From assembly GCA_950295325.1 (NCBI GenBank), contig OX485803.1, positions 70,137,554 through 70,201,553 on the forward strand: DNA of 64,000 nucleotides, written 5' to 3'. The notes beneath the pieces are model-generated. The model had not been told where the DNA came from. It was given only the letters and a program-made list of their open reading frames with translations, and searched no databases. Shown piece by piece: positions 36,816 to 48,900 of the stretch. The translations under genes were made by a program, and so were the position numbers. Positions within the stretch are counted from its first letter, which is position 1, and every line of letters begins with the position of its first letter. The stretch comes from Polytrichum commune. Lineage: Eukaryota > Streptophyta > Polytrichopsida > Polytrichales > Polytrichaceae.

Positions 36816-39625
36816 CCACAAATCGCCTAGAAACAAAAAAAGTATTTACCTTAAAAATATATTATACGTATATACGTATATGTACAAATAAAATACATAC
36901 ATACTACAATAAACACAATATATTATACAAAAGGTATTATACAATACCAAAAAAATCGTATGACATACAAATACAAAATACGACTTCTATGCCCAAATAA
37001 ATACAATACACAACAAAAGACCACTTACCATATACTCATACCAAAGTACAATACTCCAAACAACCATATGATACACAAATACGAAACACGCTCCACATAC
37101 CCAACAAAATACAAAATACAACAAAAAATTACTAATCCACAAATTACTCAACCAATACCCAAGCCAAAATACAAAATCCACACACAAAACAAAAAACATA
37201 TACAATACCATCATACGCTACACAACAAAGACCCAAACCACCCCTCTAACCCAAAATACTTCCAACCACATTCAAAGACCAATCTTCAAACAAAACACCG
37301 AAAATACCTAAAACAAACACTTCATCCAACTAACAAAATACACCCAAAAGACACATTTTTTCCAAAACAAAGCTCACATCCAAAACAGGAAATACACCCT
37401 AGCCCAAAAACATACCCACAAAATAAACTACACCCTAAACACAACCCGCATCGAACCCCCAAACAATGTCCTCCCACAAAACCCAAATCACACTCAAACC
37501 ACAAAAGATACCCAAAAAATAAAGTGGACTTGGCCTACCCCACACCTAGAAAACTAGAAAACATAACACCCAACCCACCCATCACCTCCCCAATAACAAA
37601 ACCTACACAAAACAAATACCAAAAATCAAAAAATCAAAAAACAACAATACCTAAATATACTACATCTAATACACATCAAGACCAACCAAAAAACACAACG
37701 CATATCCTACCCTACCCTATCACCCTAGCTACAACCGAATGTATAACAAACCTAACAATACACAAAACAAAACAAAAAATAAACAAAATCCACCCCTACT
37801 CAAAACTAAACTTCCACACTAAACAAAAATCCCACCCAACACCCAAAGCAACCTCAACCTATCGACTTCGTCACCCAACAAACGCCAAAAGACACCTACA
37901 AAACAAATACTCCGAAAATAAACCCCACCCTAACTCCCAACACCATCACAAACTCAAACACCTATCAAACCCTCATCCAAAATACCAACCCTACCCAAAA
38001 AATACAATGGCCTCGGCCTACCGGCCTCGCCACACAAATAATAAATTCCACTTCATAAACAAACGGAAACCTAACAATAAATACAAACACAACCTCACAC
38101 ACTATTGTAAAACTAAATCAACAACAAACAACTATACAAAACTACACCTCATACCTAAACAAATAAAAAACACAATACCCACCCCATACACCACCCATCC
38201 TACAACAAAACATGCACTAAAAATATTACAAAAATCAAAAAAGAAAAAACCAAAGATACTTAACCCATATAAATACCATTTCACCACATCAAATGCATCA
38301 AGCACGCATCAAAAACCTCACACAATAACAACGAACACTCCTATAATCAATCCATCCCCCCCCCCCCCGGTACATTTAGACAATTAAGGAAGATGACACA
38401 CACTTTACCAAACCCTACCAACATAACTAAAACCAAAAGCACAACAAAGCAAACACTTAAATACTATGTGAACTCACATCCCTTCCCTATACGACAAGAA
38501 ATCATTTTACCCATCCTAAAACACACCTTCTTTACAACAAAACTCGCACTCATTAAATACCAAGAATTAACCTCAAGTACAACGAACATAAAATATACAC
38601 AAAACAAGCACAAAAAATCAAGAAAGAGAAATCCAAGAAACACTACATCAAATACCCATCATGGGCTTCTCGCAAAGTACACCCCTATTGCCAACACATT
38701 CCCTCCACCTACATCTAGACAACCAAAAAATATAACACAATCCCTACCCCACCCTACCATCATAAATACAACCAAAAGTATAACAAACCCAACAAAACAC
38801 AAAACAGAACAAAAAACAATCAACAAAAATTATACTCAATACCAATCCACAAGCAAATGGATACCTAACAGAACAAATAAAAATCACACTTACACACAAT
38901 ACACACCCTCAAGACACATAAAATCCATACCCATACTCATTCCACCCCAAAAAACCAATAAAAACCAATATCAAACACTCAACTCACACCAAAACATTAA
39001 CCCAAATTTTTACCTCAAAAAACAACTCCATCCCCACACTAGGCACAAAATTGCACCCAAACACAAAAAGGTTTTAGCCCACCGGCCACGCCATAAAAGT
39101 TATAAATACCAATCTACAAACGAAGAGAAACCAAAAGTAATAACAATCTACAACACACACCTCCTACCCAAACAACTTAAAGAAATCACACTCATCCTAC
39201 ACTACAATGCCCATCCAACCCACAAACACCCCCAACCTCACCCAAAATACATGTCACATACAAAACATAGACTCCATTCAAGACACAACTCTCATCCAAA
39301 GAATAAACTTCAACCGAAATATAGAATCCGCTCCAAACTTAGACTTTACCTTAAAAACAAAGTGCATCCACAACAATGCCCAAAGCATAATACCCACTCA
39401 AAACAAGAAACCCAACCTAACCTAGAACCTCACCCACTATCTAAAAAGCACCCCAACCTACGCTCAAAAAGCACACCATACCCAAGCTCCAAATCAAACC
39501 TCCACTTGAAATACAAATCATACCAAAATTACAAAACGCCCTTGTCCTACCATCTCCACCACAAGCCAAACCTTATCACAACCAAATGGAAATCACGCAC
39601 AACTACAAAGCATGTACTCCAAGAC
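36805..39625 (+). pseudogene. E1 ORF2 N-terminal repeat region, broken
   Basis: Begins at ATG 36805, overlapping the ORF1 stop (ATGTGGAATGA), the same arrangement as in E2/E3. The encoded sequence is rich in Lys, His, Thr, Pro, Asn and Tyr with degenerate HPKxK-type repeats. It carries a MASAYRPRH module at 38006-38032 and a decayed one near 39077. The frame is lost early (stop at about 36889) and changes register again near 36960 and 38390. It ends where E2 entered, and the continuation is at 20262-12642 on the minus strand. Confidence 0.75.
39615..39625. repeat. Target-site duplication of E2, 5'-side copy
   Basis: TACTCCAAGAC, partner of 20252-20262. It now lies beside E3 because the spacer is inverted. 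Confidence 0.85.
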
Positions 39626-39673
39626 GTCCGAGGAAAGCATCTGGGACGTGTTGATTTGTGAATGAAAACAAGC
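39626..39673 (+). other. 48-bp non-shared 5' leader that belongs to E2
   Basis: Begins GTCCGAGGAAAGCATCTGGG and lies between TACTCCAAGAC and the first base shared by both arms. By target duplication it is the 5' end of E2. It could be leader transcribed upstream of a source copy, or sequence added by template jumping during insertion. Confidence 0.6.
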
Positions 39674-40104
39674 GAGGGCCGATGAACGAAGCGTGAAAGC
39701 TCTGCGCCCGGTGAGAGAGCTCGGTGCCGGACGCACTAGGGAGTTCGAGGAAGCGATGTTGTGATAGTGGAAAGTGTACATGGACCCAAGAAGAATGAGG
39801 ATGTAGCCGCTCCTGGAAAAGTTGGAAACGCGGTGACCTAATTCTGAAAGCAGCTGGAGGCCCGCACCAGGAGCGCTCTTCATTCGGGACCTATGAACAC
39901 CGTCCACCACCACACTTCAGATACTTGAACTACAAGTGCCGAAGCGTACGCGAGCTCATCCTCACCGAGCACTCTACAAATACACAACACCCCACAACGA
40001 TCAAAGTCAATGCTGAAGAAGTACGTCGCTGCCGAGAGAGTACACCAAATAACTACCAAAGTAGCTGCTGAAGAAGATAGTGAGATCGAGCAGATCGGAC
40101 ACTC

Positions 40105-40865
40105 CGTGAAACTCCGGCGATCTGGCACTCTGAGTTCACCCCAGGAGTAATCGGCGATCAATCTGAGATCGCTTTCGGCAATCTGGCACTCTGAGTTCAC
40201 TCCAGGAGTAATCGGCGATCAATCTGATATCGCTTTCGGCGATCTGGCACTCTGAGTTCACTTCAGGAATAACCGGCGATCAAACTGAGATCGCTTTCGG
40301 CGATCTGACACTTTGAGTTCACTTCAGGAGTAATCGGCGATCAATCTGAGATCACTTTTGGCGATCTGGCACTCTGAGTTCACCCCAGGAGTAATCGGCG
40401 ATCAATCTGGGATCGCTTTCGGCGATATGGCGCTCTGAGTTCACTCCAGGAGTAATTGGCGATCAATCTGGGATCGCTTTCGGCGATATGGCGCTCTGAG
40501 TTCACTCCAGGAGTAATTGGCGATCAATCTGAGATCGCTTCCGGCGATTCGGCGATTTGAGTTCACCCCAGGAGTAATCGGCGATCAATTTGAGACCGCT
40601 TTCGGCGATCTGGCACTCTGAGTTCACTCCAGGAGTAATCGGCAATCAATCTGAGATCGCTTTCGGCGATCTGGCACTCTGAGTTCACTCCAGGAGCAAT
40701 TGGCGATCAATCTGAGATCGCTTCCGGTGATCTGGCACTCTGAGTTCACTTCAGGAGTAATCGGTGATCAATTTGAGATCGCTTCCGGCGATCTGGACAC
40801 TCTGCGATCAACCTGGGCACTTTGTGATCTGGGCACTCTGAGTACTCTGCGATTAAATCGCAGAG
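40105..40865 (+). repeat. E3 5' UTR tandem monomers (~61 bp x ~12)
   Basis: Mirror of the array at 32830-33590, with the same unit and the same order of variant units. Identical variant order shows that the two arrays have not expanded or contracted separately. Confidence 0.85.
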
Positions 40866-41516
40866 CTCCACGAACATCAAAGAACTAGCCGCACCGAACC
40901 TCATCTACTGACAACTAAGGCTCCTACTGCCACACCGAAGCCATACACCGAAGCTAGATATCGAAGGCAAGTGGATTCGGTTGCTGCATCACGATCGAAG
41001 TTGAAACACCCTGTGATCATTAGGACCCTGTGAACACCCCACGACCGGTGTTTTAGCTAAACACCCAGACTAATAACAATTCTACCGCCACCCACTACTG
41101 CCCACCGGCACTGATAGCTACAAACAAAAACTGACTGCTGCTACCCGGGAGAAACACCACCTGCTGCCGAGGGAGAAGACTATTGCTGCCCGGGGAAAGC
41201 TGATTGGTGTTGCTTGTTACCGAGAGGGAGACGCCACCTGCTGCCGCAAAGGAAGACTGCTGATCAGAAAAAATTGTTGCCTACTACTGGGGAATTATTG
41301 CCAGGGGTTGTTGCGGACGAAGAACAGGCTAAGCTACTGACTGCTTCGAACCAGAAGTTTTTCTAAACAAGGTGCTACACTACAAGTTCTGCAAAAGACA
41401 CTTCAACACCGAGACCCGTTGGCAAGGAGCTGCTGGAAATTTAGAGGGAGCTGCGGGCGAGGAGCTACTGGAGGAGAACCAAGGCTGTAGGAGAACTCGG
41501 ACACAACAATTCAAAC

Positions 41517-43274
41517 ATGGCATCACCCTCCACATTCCGAACCGTTTTTGGTGATGATGACAACATGGAGGTAGACTCACCCACACAAAACCTCATGCGG
41601 CTCTTAGCGGAGAAGGCAAAGGAGAATCAAGCTTCGAAGGAAATAGGCACCAAGAGGACCCGGGAGAAGACAACACCGAACAAGTCTCTACACCAAACCC
41701 CACAACGACGCCCACAAGCCACACAAGTAAATTCCATTTTCCCGGAACGAAGGTTCCGTCAAAATTTTTGGTATGGTTTCACTAACATGGAGAAATTGGC
41801 TATGGAAGAGGGGTTGGAAGAGCTCTTTGATGGTGAATCCATTGAAGATAGGGTACTTAGGGGTGTACCAAGGAAGGAAGCGGAAGAGATGGAGGGGGTC
41901 ACAATATCCTTCCCAAGGATACCCCAAATCTATTACCCAGGTAAGAGGGAGGATGGTGTCCTTGGACAACACCTCAACCTAACACAAATTCCATATGATA
42001 TCCCAATCGATCCCAATACATGTCTCTCTTTGGACTTCCATGTTGCTATTGAATTTCAACTACCCAACACCCCTCTCCTCCATAACCATGTGAAAGAACT
42101 AGTAAGGAAAAGACTTGAGTTGATGCAAATACCACTTGGTACTAACCTTATTGAGCCCATATCTATTATGTGCATGAGTGTCAAGAGAGGTGGAGAGAAA
42201 GGAGTTTGGGCGGGTATTGCCAAACTCCACCTTCTCCACCCCGAAATTGATGGTGTGGCCTTGTTGAAAGGACTTAGACCATTCATACTACAATTGGATC
42301 CCAAATCAACCCAAGGTACTCTTGGAAAGATATGTAAGACTTACCACTCCATAGCTAGGAACAACAACCTCTCAATCAAAATCACTAGTGAAACTTTGAT
42401 TGATGTCTCTTCACACATGCTCTTCAAAGATGTTCTAGAGAATAGTTTTAGGAGAGGTTATGAATTTGAGATTGTAGAGGTGCAAAAGGGCACTTCCAAC
42501 AACCATGCTTACATTGTTGCACCGACCCCCGCACAAGCCAAGAAAATTCAAGAACTCCAAGTTGCAACACACCATGAAATTTTGGAAGGACAAGTGAACA
42601 AAGGGCCTTCTCTCACCTTGGAGCAAAAACAAAGGAAAGAAGCTCTAACTCTCACCCTCTACAACCTTCCCATCTTGATGAGCATTGATGACACATCTCT
42701 TGAAATTTGCAAGATAATTGGAACCAAGAATGTTGTCTCCATTTGGTTCCATAAGCAAGATGGAATTAGACACAATGGTAGTGCAAATGTTGAATGCCTC
42801 AACCCCTTTGTATACAAAAAGTTTGTAGGAAAAGAGGAAAAAATTGGTGTTTATCATGTGGAAATCACTCCACACCGTAGAAGTCTTGATGGTATTGACA
42901 AACCCTCCAAAGATTTGTTGATCAAGTTTGGATTTGAGGATACTAACACTTGCTTGGTGAACACCATTGAAGCAATCCAAAACCAAAACCAAGGGGAGAA
43001 GAATGCCACCAAAAGCGAAGTTTTTTCCATCATGAAGGAGGCCATTGAAGAAGGCAACAAGAAACTCAAGCTTGAACTACACGAAGAGATGAAGGTCTTG
43101 AAGGATGACATAGTCAAAGAGGCCCACAACTATGTAGATGACATCAACGAAAAATTGAAGAAGCAAATGTTGGACATCCAAAGCACATTAACCATGGCAC
43201 TTACCGGGATGCAACAAATTACTGGGTTGGTAAATCCAAATCTTATGATCAAAGACCTGCCAAATGTGGATTGA
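41517..43274 (+). CDS. E3 ORF1 protein (RRM plus coiled coil)
   Basis: Intact 585-aa frame starting MASPSTFRTV after CAAAC, a reasonable start context. It is the same protein as E2 ORF1. Order: acidic N-terminal patch (GDDDNMEVDSP), basic disordered stretch, conserved block VKRGGEKGVWAG, RRM-like fold (about residues 374-460), coiled coil (about 505-570). There is no CCHC knuckle. It probably acts as the RNA chaperone and coat of the element RNP. The TGA at 43272 falls inside the ORF2 start (ATGTGGATTGA), so ORF2 is probably reached by termination-reinitiation. Being intact while ORF2 is broken, it could still be expressed. Confidence 0.88.
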   Translation: MASPSTFRTVFGDDDNMEVDSPTQNLMRLLAEKAKENQASKEIGTKRTREKTTPNKSLHQTPQRRPQATQVNSIFPERRFRQNFWYGFTNMEKLAMEEGLEELFDGESIEDRVLRGVPRKEAEEMEGVTISFPRIPQIYYPGKREDGVLGQHLNLTQIPYDIPIDPNTCLSLDFHVAIEFQLPNTPLLHNHVKELVRKRLELMQIPLGTNLIEPISIMCMSVKRGGEKGVWAGIAKLHLLHPEIDGVALLKGLRPFILQLDPKSTQGTLGKICKTYHSIARNNNLSIKITSETLIDVSSHMLFKDVLENSFRRGYEFEIVEVQKGTSNNHAYIVAPTPAQAKKIQELQVATHHEILEGQVNKGPSLTLEQKQRKEALTLTLYNLPILMSIDDTSLEICKIIGTKNVVSIWFHKQDGIRHNGSANVECLNPFVYKKFVGKEEKIGVYHVEITPHRRSLDGIDKPSKDLLIKFGFEDTNTCLVNTIEAIQNQNQGEKNATKSEVFSIMKEAIEEGNKKLKLELHEEMKVLKDDIVKEAHNYVDDINEKLKKQMLDIQSTLTMALTGMQQITGLVNPNLMIKDLPNVD

Positions 43275-43486
43275 CCACAAAACGCCGGGTAAAACAAAAG
43301 TATTTACTTCAATACATCTTAGATACATACACATATGTAGACATAGTATTAAACATAGTATTACACATAGTATTCTATATACTATTTCACCTAGAATAAA
43401 TACTAGATACCATCGTACTACTCATAGTATCCCACAATGTCCAAAATACCATATGAAATACAAGTTATCTACTTTATACGAAAACA

Positions 43487-43740
43487 AACTCCATACTCAA
43501 GCAAAATTCCATACTCAAGCAAAATACCATACCCAAGAAAAATACCATACAAAATACCATACACAAACAAAATATCATACTCAAGCAAAAAACCATACTC
43601 AAGCAAAATGCCATACTCAAACAAAATACCATACTCAAGCAAAATGCCATGCTCAAGAAAAATGTTATACTCAAGCAAAATACCACACTCAAGCAAAATA
43701 CAACACCCAAACAAAACATTATACTCAAACAAAATACAAA
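43487..43740 (+). repeat. 18-bp coding repeats (YHTQAK hexapeptide)
   Basis: About 14 units of the type CATACTCAAGCAAAATAC, each encoding a Y/H-T-Q-A-K hexapeptide, kept in frame. The mirror copy is at 29955-30208. Farther on, the pattern grades into looser HPKxKL hexapeptides as far as about 45150. Confidence 0.9.
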
Positions 43741-45912
43741 TACCATACAATTAATCCAAAATACACATACTCCCTACTCAAACAAATAAAAAGCATAACA
43801 CCCGCCAAAACTAACCCTTTCACTATAAACAAAAACATGATCATAAAAAACCAAAGAATAAATAAGACTAAAACCCGACCATACCCAAACATCATACACA
43901 CGCCTACAACAAAGTCCGTACTCTATAATAAAAGATACCATCATACTAGCCATGATACCATACAACGGCCAAAATACCATATGAAATATAAATACAATCA
44001 CTTTACTTTACACATGCACAAAGACAGAACTCAAACGAAACAATATACACACCCAAAATACAAACCCCACACAAAATACATATTACACCCAAAATATAAT
44101 CCCCACCAAAAATACAAACCCCACCCAACATACAAAACACAACCCATACCTAATAAACTACCGTTCTCAACACCAAACTACCACTCAAATTACAAATACC
44201 CAAAAAATAAAATGGCCTCGGCCTACCGGCCTCGCCATAAAACTAAATACAAAAATAACTTTACACAATATTGGGGAACTAACCTAACTACAAGCAAACA
44301 TACAAAATTACAATCCATACCTAAACAACTAAAAAACATTATACCCACCCCACCCATCACCCCCCCTACAACAAAATACACACCAAACAAATACCACAAA
44401 TCAAACAAGAACAAACCAAAGATACCTTCATCATGCATCCAAATCAAAGATACCTTCACCATACCAACAAACAAACTCCATCTTACATCCAAACCACATC
44501 TAAAATATAAGTTGCATCCTAAACAAAGGACGTACTCAAAACTAAATCCCTCCCTCACACCTAAACAATCAAATAACATAATACACAACCCGGACTCCGT
44601 TAAATACTCAAAATTCATACCACATCCAAGGCACCTCCTTCATCCAAGACACGGATCCCATCCAAAATACATAAACTACCCAAAATACATATCTCATCCA
44701 AAACATAACCCACATTATGAACTAGGAACCTACCCTAACCTAATCAATTATCCTCCACCCAATCAACTAAGAAATACAACATCCCCCCCACAACAACATA
44801 CCCACCCAAAACAAAAACCACCACGGCCCCACCCAATATACTACCCTCACATAAGATATAGTCCCCACTTAAAGCACAATCTCCATCCAAGAAACAAGCT
44901 ACACCCAAATTACAAAGTCCACCTAAAACACAAACTTCATCCAAAAACCAAACTATCCCCAAACCACAAACACCCCCAACTTCGCCCACAATACATACCT
45001 CATCCAAAACATAGACTCCATCTAAGACACATCTCTCATCCAAATAATAAACTTCATCCGAAATATAGAATACACTCAAAAGTTAAACTCTACCTAAAAA
45101 ACAAAGTGCATCCACAACAATGCCCAAAACATAATACCCACCCAAAGCAAGAAAACCAACCTAACCTAGAGCCCCATCCACTATCTAAAATACATCCCAA
45201 CCTAAGCTCAAAAAGCACACCATACCCTAGCTCCAAACCCAACCTCCACTTGAAAAACAAATTATGTCAAAACTACGAAATGACCGTGACCTACCATCTT
45301 CACCACAAACCAAACCCTATCACAACCAAATGGAAACCAAGCACAACCACAAAACACGTACTCCAAGACAACTCCCATACACACCTAACAACTAAATACA
45401 ACACCCACCAAAACCACAAACCATTCCCCAAAAACCACCCCCACCCAAAACTAAATATACATATTAAACAAAAATTCAACCCGAAAAACAAAGCAACCTC
45501 AACATACCAACCTCACCTCTCAACAAATACCAAAGCACACCTACAAAACAAATGCTCCAAAAATAAACCCTACCCTAGATTCGAACACCATAACAAAATC
45601 AAACACCTATTAAGCCCTCATATAAAATACCAACCCCACCCAAAAAACACAATGGCCTCGGCCTACCGGCCTCGCCACACAAAGAATAACAAATACCACT
45701 TCATAAATAATTGGAAACCTAATTCAATAACAAGCCATAAATCTACAAATAATACGAAACCACACTTCTCACCCATACAAATAGAAAAAACCATACCCGC
45801 TATACCTAACCTATTTTCCACAACCAAATGTACAATCACAATATATCTAAAAACAAACATGAAAAACCCCAAAATAATTCACTTCCACGGATACTACTTC
45901 ATTAACAAACTA

Positions 45913-45954
45913 GAATTACTAAAATGCGGAGACATAGAATCCAACCCCGGACCA
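45913..45954 (+). other. 2A ribosome-skipping peptide in E3 ORF2
   Basis: ELLKCGDIESNPGP at ORF2 residues 884-897. The 2A core D-I-E-x-N-P-G-P and the upstream LL..G are present. Known 2A peptides release the chain between Gly and Pro without stopping translation. Here this would free a repeat-rich basic protein of about 896 aa from the enzymatic part starting PMPN. Confidence 0.88.
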
Positions 45955-48900
45955 ATGCCTAACATCCTACATACGCATCCTGCTACACACAAAAAGAGAG
46001 CCAAGATATACTTCATTCCAAACACTATCAAACTACAACCCGAATACCAACACATAGCAAATACATTTGCTCCCATACTAAGAAATACACACCCTCTACA
46101 CCATCAAGCAATAATTACCCACCCACATCTACACCAATACATCCAAACACAAAGGCAATCACCACCAACCCATATGCTATATGCTATAGTCATCACCATC
46201 CACCCCTCAATAGACACATGCAATAGTATACTAGCCCAACCCCAAAACTACCACTTTAACGACATATGGACCAACACACTAATTATTAGACTAGCTAACC
46301 TCACCAACCCCCCCGAAAGACACATACTGACACCGCACCCCTACACAGTATTCATAGAAAACAATCAACATATAATACTCCCCCAAAACTCAATACACAC
46401 CAAAATATACGATTTCATCCACAACCAAGCCACCACACCCACACCAATCACCCTCAAGAAAGAATTCCCCTTCCTTCCAAACCAGTTAATAACCGAAACA
46501 CTTAGATGTTTAGAAAATATAAGCGAATACTCACACCCACCCCCACTCCCGGCCGCTCCCACACCAATCACAAGAATGAACTCTAACACCGAGCACGAAA
46601 CAAGCATAATAACTTGGAATGCGTCATCGCTCAACACATCACTACCAAACTTACAAGACTTAATCAACAACTCTCTAAATAACACAGCAATCATTCATAT
46701 CCAAGAAACCAAATTCACTGCAAACAAATCTACTAAATATATACAAAACTTATTTCCAGAATTCAAACTCACTTTCAACAACACACACGCACTCACGAGG
46801 TGCATCCAACAAAGAATGCCCTATACCCCCGGAAGAGGTGGCCTACTCACACTTATCCATCACAAATATGCATTCCCGGGAAATGTCACCAAAATTCCCA
46901 CTCCAGCAAACATCTCCCCGTACCTACAAGTAATAAAAATAAACAGCCACCCACTAACACCTTGGCTAATTATACACATGTATATGCCTACGCACCCAGA
47001 AGACACATGTCTTATCCCACACCTTAAGAATGAAATCACTAAACAAATCACTACACACCCCAATCACATATACACACTGTGCGGTGACTTTAACAGAGAT
47101 ATTGCACTTAGGGGCAGACAAAATAACAACACTACTACCCCCCCACAAGAAGAGGACTTCCAATGGAAACATTTTACCACATCTCTCGACTTAGAATATA
47201 TCACTACCAACACTAGTATCTCCAGACAAGGTGGCTACAACTACACATCAACAAGCCTAATAGATGGTTTCTACATTCACTCCCTTGACAACAGCAAATT
47301 TACCTCCACTACAAACACAAACATGAATCTAAATTCAGATCACTACCCAGTCACATTACACATCCCACACAACACACTTATAGCTAGACCTCCGCCCTCT
47401 ACAAACACCACACCAACTAGGATACTGAACCCGATACCACCGGAAAACCTAGAAAACTTTAACATAACATTCTTCGAAGAAAACTCCACCCAACTTAAAG
47501 AACTTACCACACTATTAGAAGACAACCAACACTTAACACCTGATCAATGGCAAAATGCCTGCACATCATTAGAATACATTATAAACAAAATCTCAGAAAC
47601 AATTGAAAAAACCTGCAAAGCAGACCCTCTACCCAACCTCACAAACAAAACATCAAAACAAGGTGGTTTTTTACCACGCAAACTAGCTAGAGAATGGAAA
47701 AGACACCTCAACACATATCACCTCATCAGGAAAACCATTTACATTGTATAAAATGATCCAAGCTGGCAAGTACACCCCATCCTAAATGATATCCGAAACC
47801 ACCAACATGTCAACATCCCGCACCCACCTACTACAACAACATTTCTTGTCGAATGGATTGACACCATAGCAACTATCGCAAAAACGGCAAATAAAGAAGC
47901 CAGGAAAATTACCACAAAATACACCAGAGACTGCATCCTAAAAGCCGTATCAAAATACCGTCAAATGTATGAAAAAAGCCCCAAGAAAATAAATCGGAAA
48001 GTCTTCAAGAACACTGAAACCTCACCTCTTGACTCCATCATTGATAGACAAAACAACATATTAACCAACCCTGAAGACATTGCTTCAGAGATTTACGCAC
48101 AACAATCCATCAGTAACCGCCCCACAGTCCCCACATGCCACCATCAAAATACACATCCAATTCACTGTACATGTGGAGTAAGGCAATACCCTTGGCACGA
48201 CTTAGATGGATACACAATCGACAGACGATGAGAACCCCAAATCCCCTTGTACACATACCTTGATAAAGAAACATACGACTTCTGTCTTAAAAACCTAAGT
48301 AATAATAAAGTCCCAGGCCCAGACAAAATTCCCAACTCAATTCTAAAAAATATGCCTCCACGCTTTCACAAAATATTGTTTCTATTCTTTAAACACTGCT
48401 ATAAACAAAAACAAATCCCAACATCATGGAAAACTAGCCTAACAATTTTACTATATAAAAAAGGTAACCCATCACAACTAACAAATCACAAACCTATTGC
48501 ACTAGCTAACAATATATATAAATTATACACAAGCACATTAACTTCTATCCTATCAGCATACGGAGAAAGATACAAAATACTACACGATAGCCAAGAAGGG
48601 TTCAGAGCAGAAAGAAGCACCTCTAGACAAATCCAAATACTAATTGCAGCACTTGAAGACGCCAGACTCACAAACCAAGATATATACATTATTTATATTG
48701 ACTTTAAAAACGCCTTTGGCTCCATTGACCACGCCAGACTATTAGCTATAATAAAAGACCTGGGTTATCCCAATGACTCCATAAACCTCATAGGAAACAT
48801 ATACTCACAATCATCAACCATATTTACCGGCGAACACTTCGGGAAAACTCTACCAATCCACATCCAAAGAGGTACAATACAAGGCGATACCCTTAGCCCA

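Larger units (their letters stand above)
34042..39625 (+). mobile_element. E1 middle part (5' UTR, ORF1, ORF2 start), inverted
   Basis: Spacer of the palindrome. It holds most of E1's 5' UTR, its ORF1 and about the first 2.8 kb of ORF2, reading on the plus strand although E1's 3' part reads on the minus strand. It stops at TACTCCAAGAC (39615-39625), exactly the point where the E1 3' part begins at 20262. The same junction is continuous in E2/E3 (45359-45369 in E3). ORF1 is roughly 75% identical in protein to E2/E3 ORF1, and the last 500 bp is roughly 90% identical in DNA. The 5' UTR is unrelated to theirs. Confidence 0.88.
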
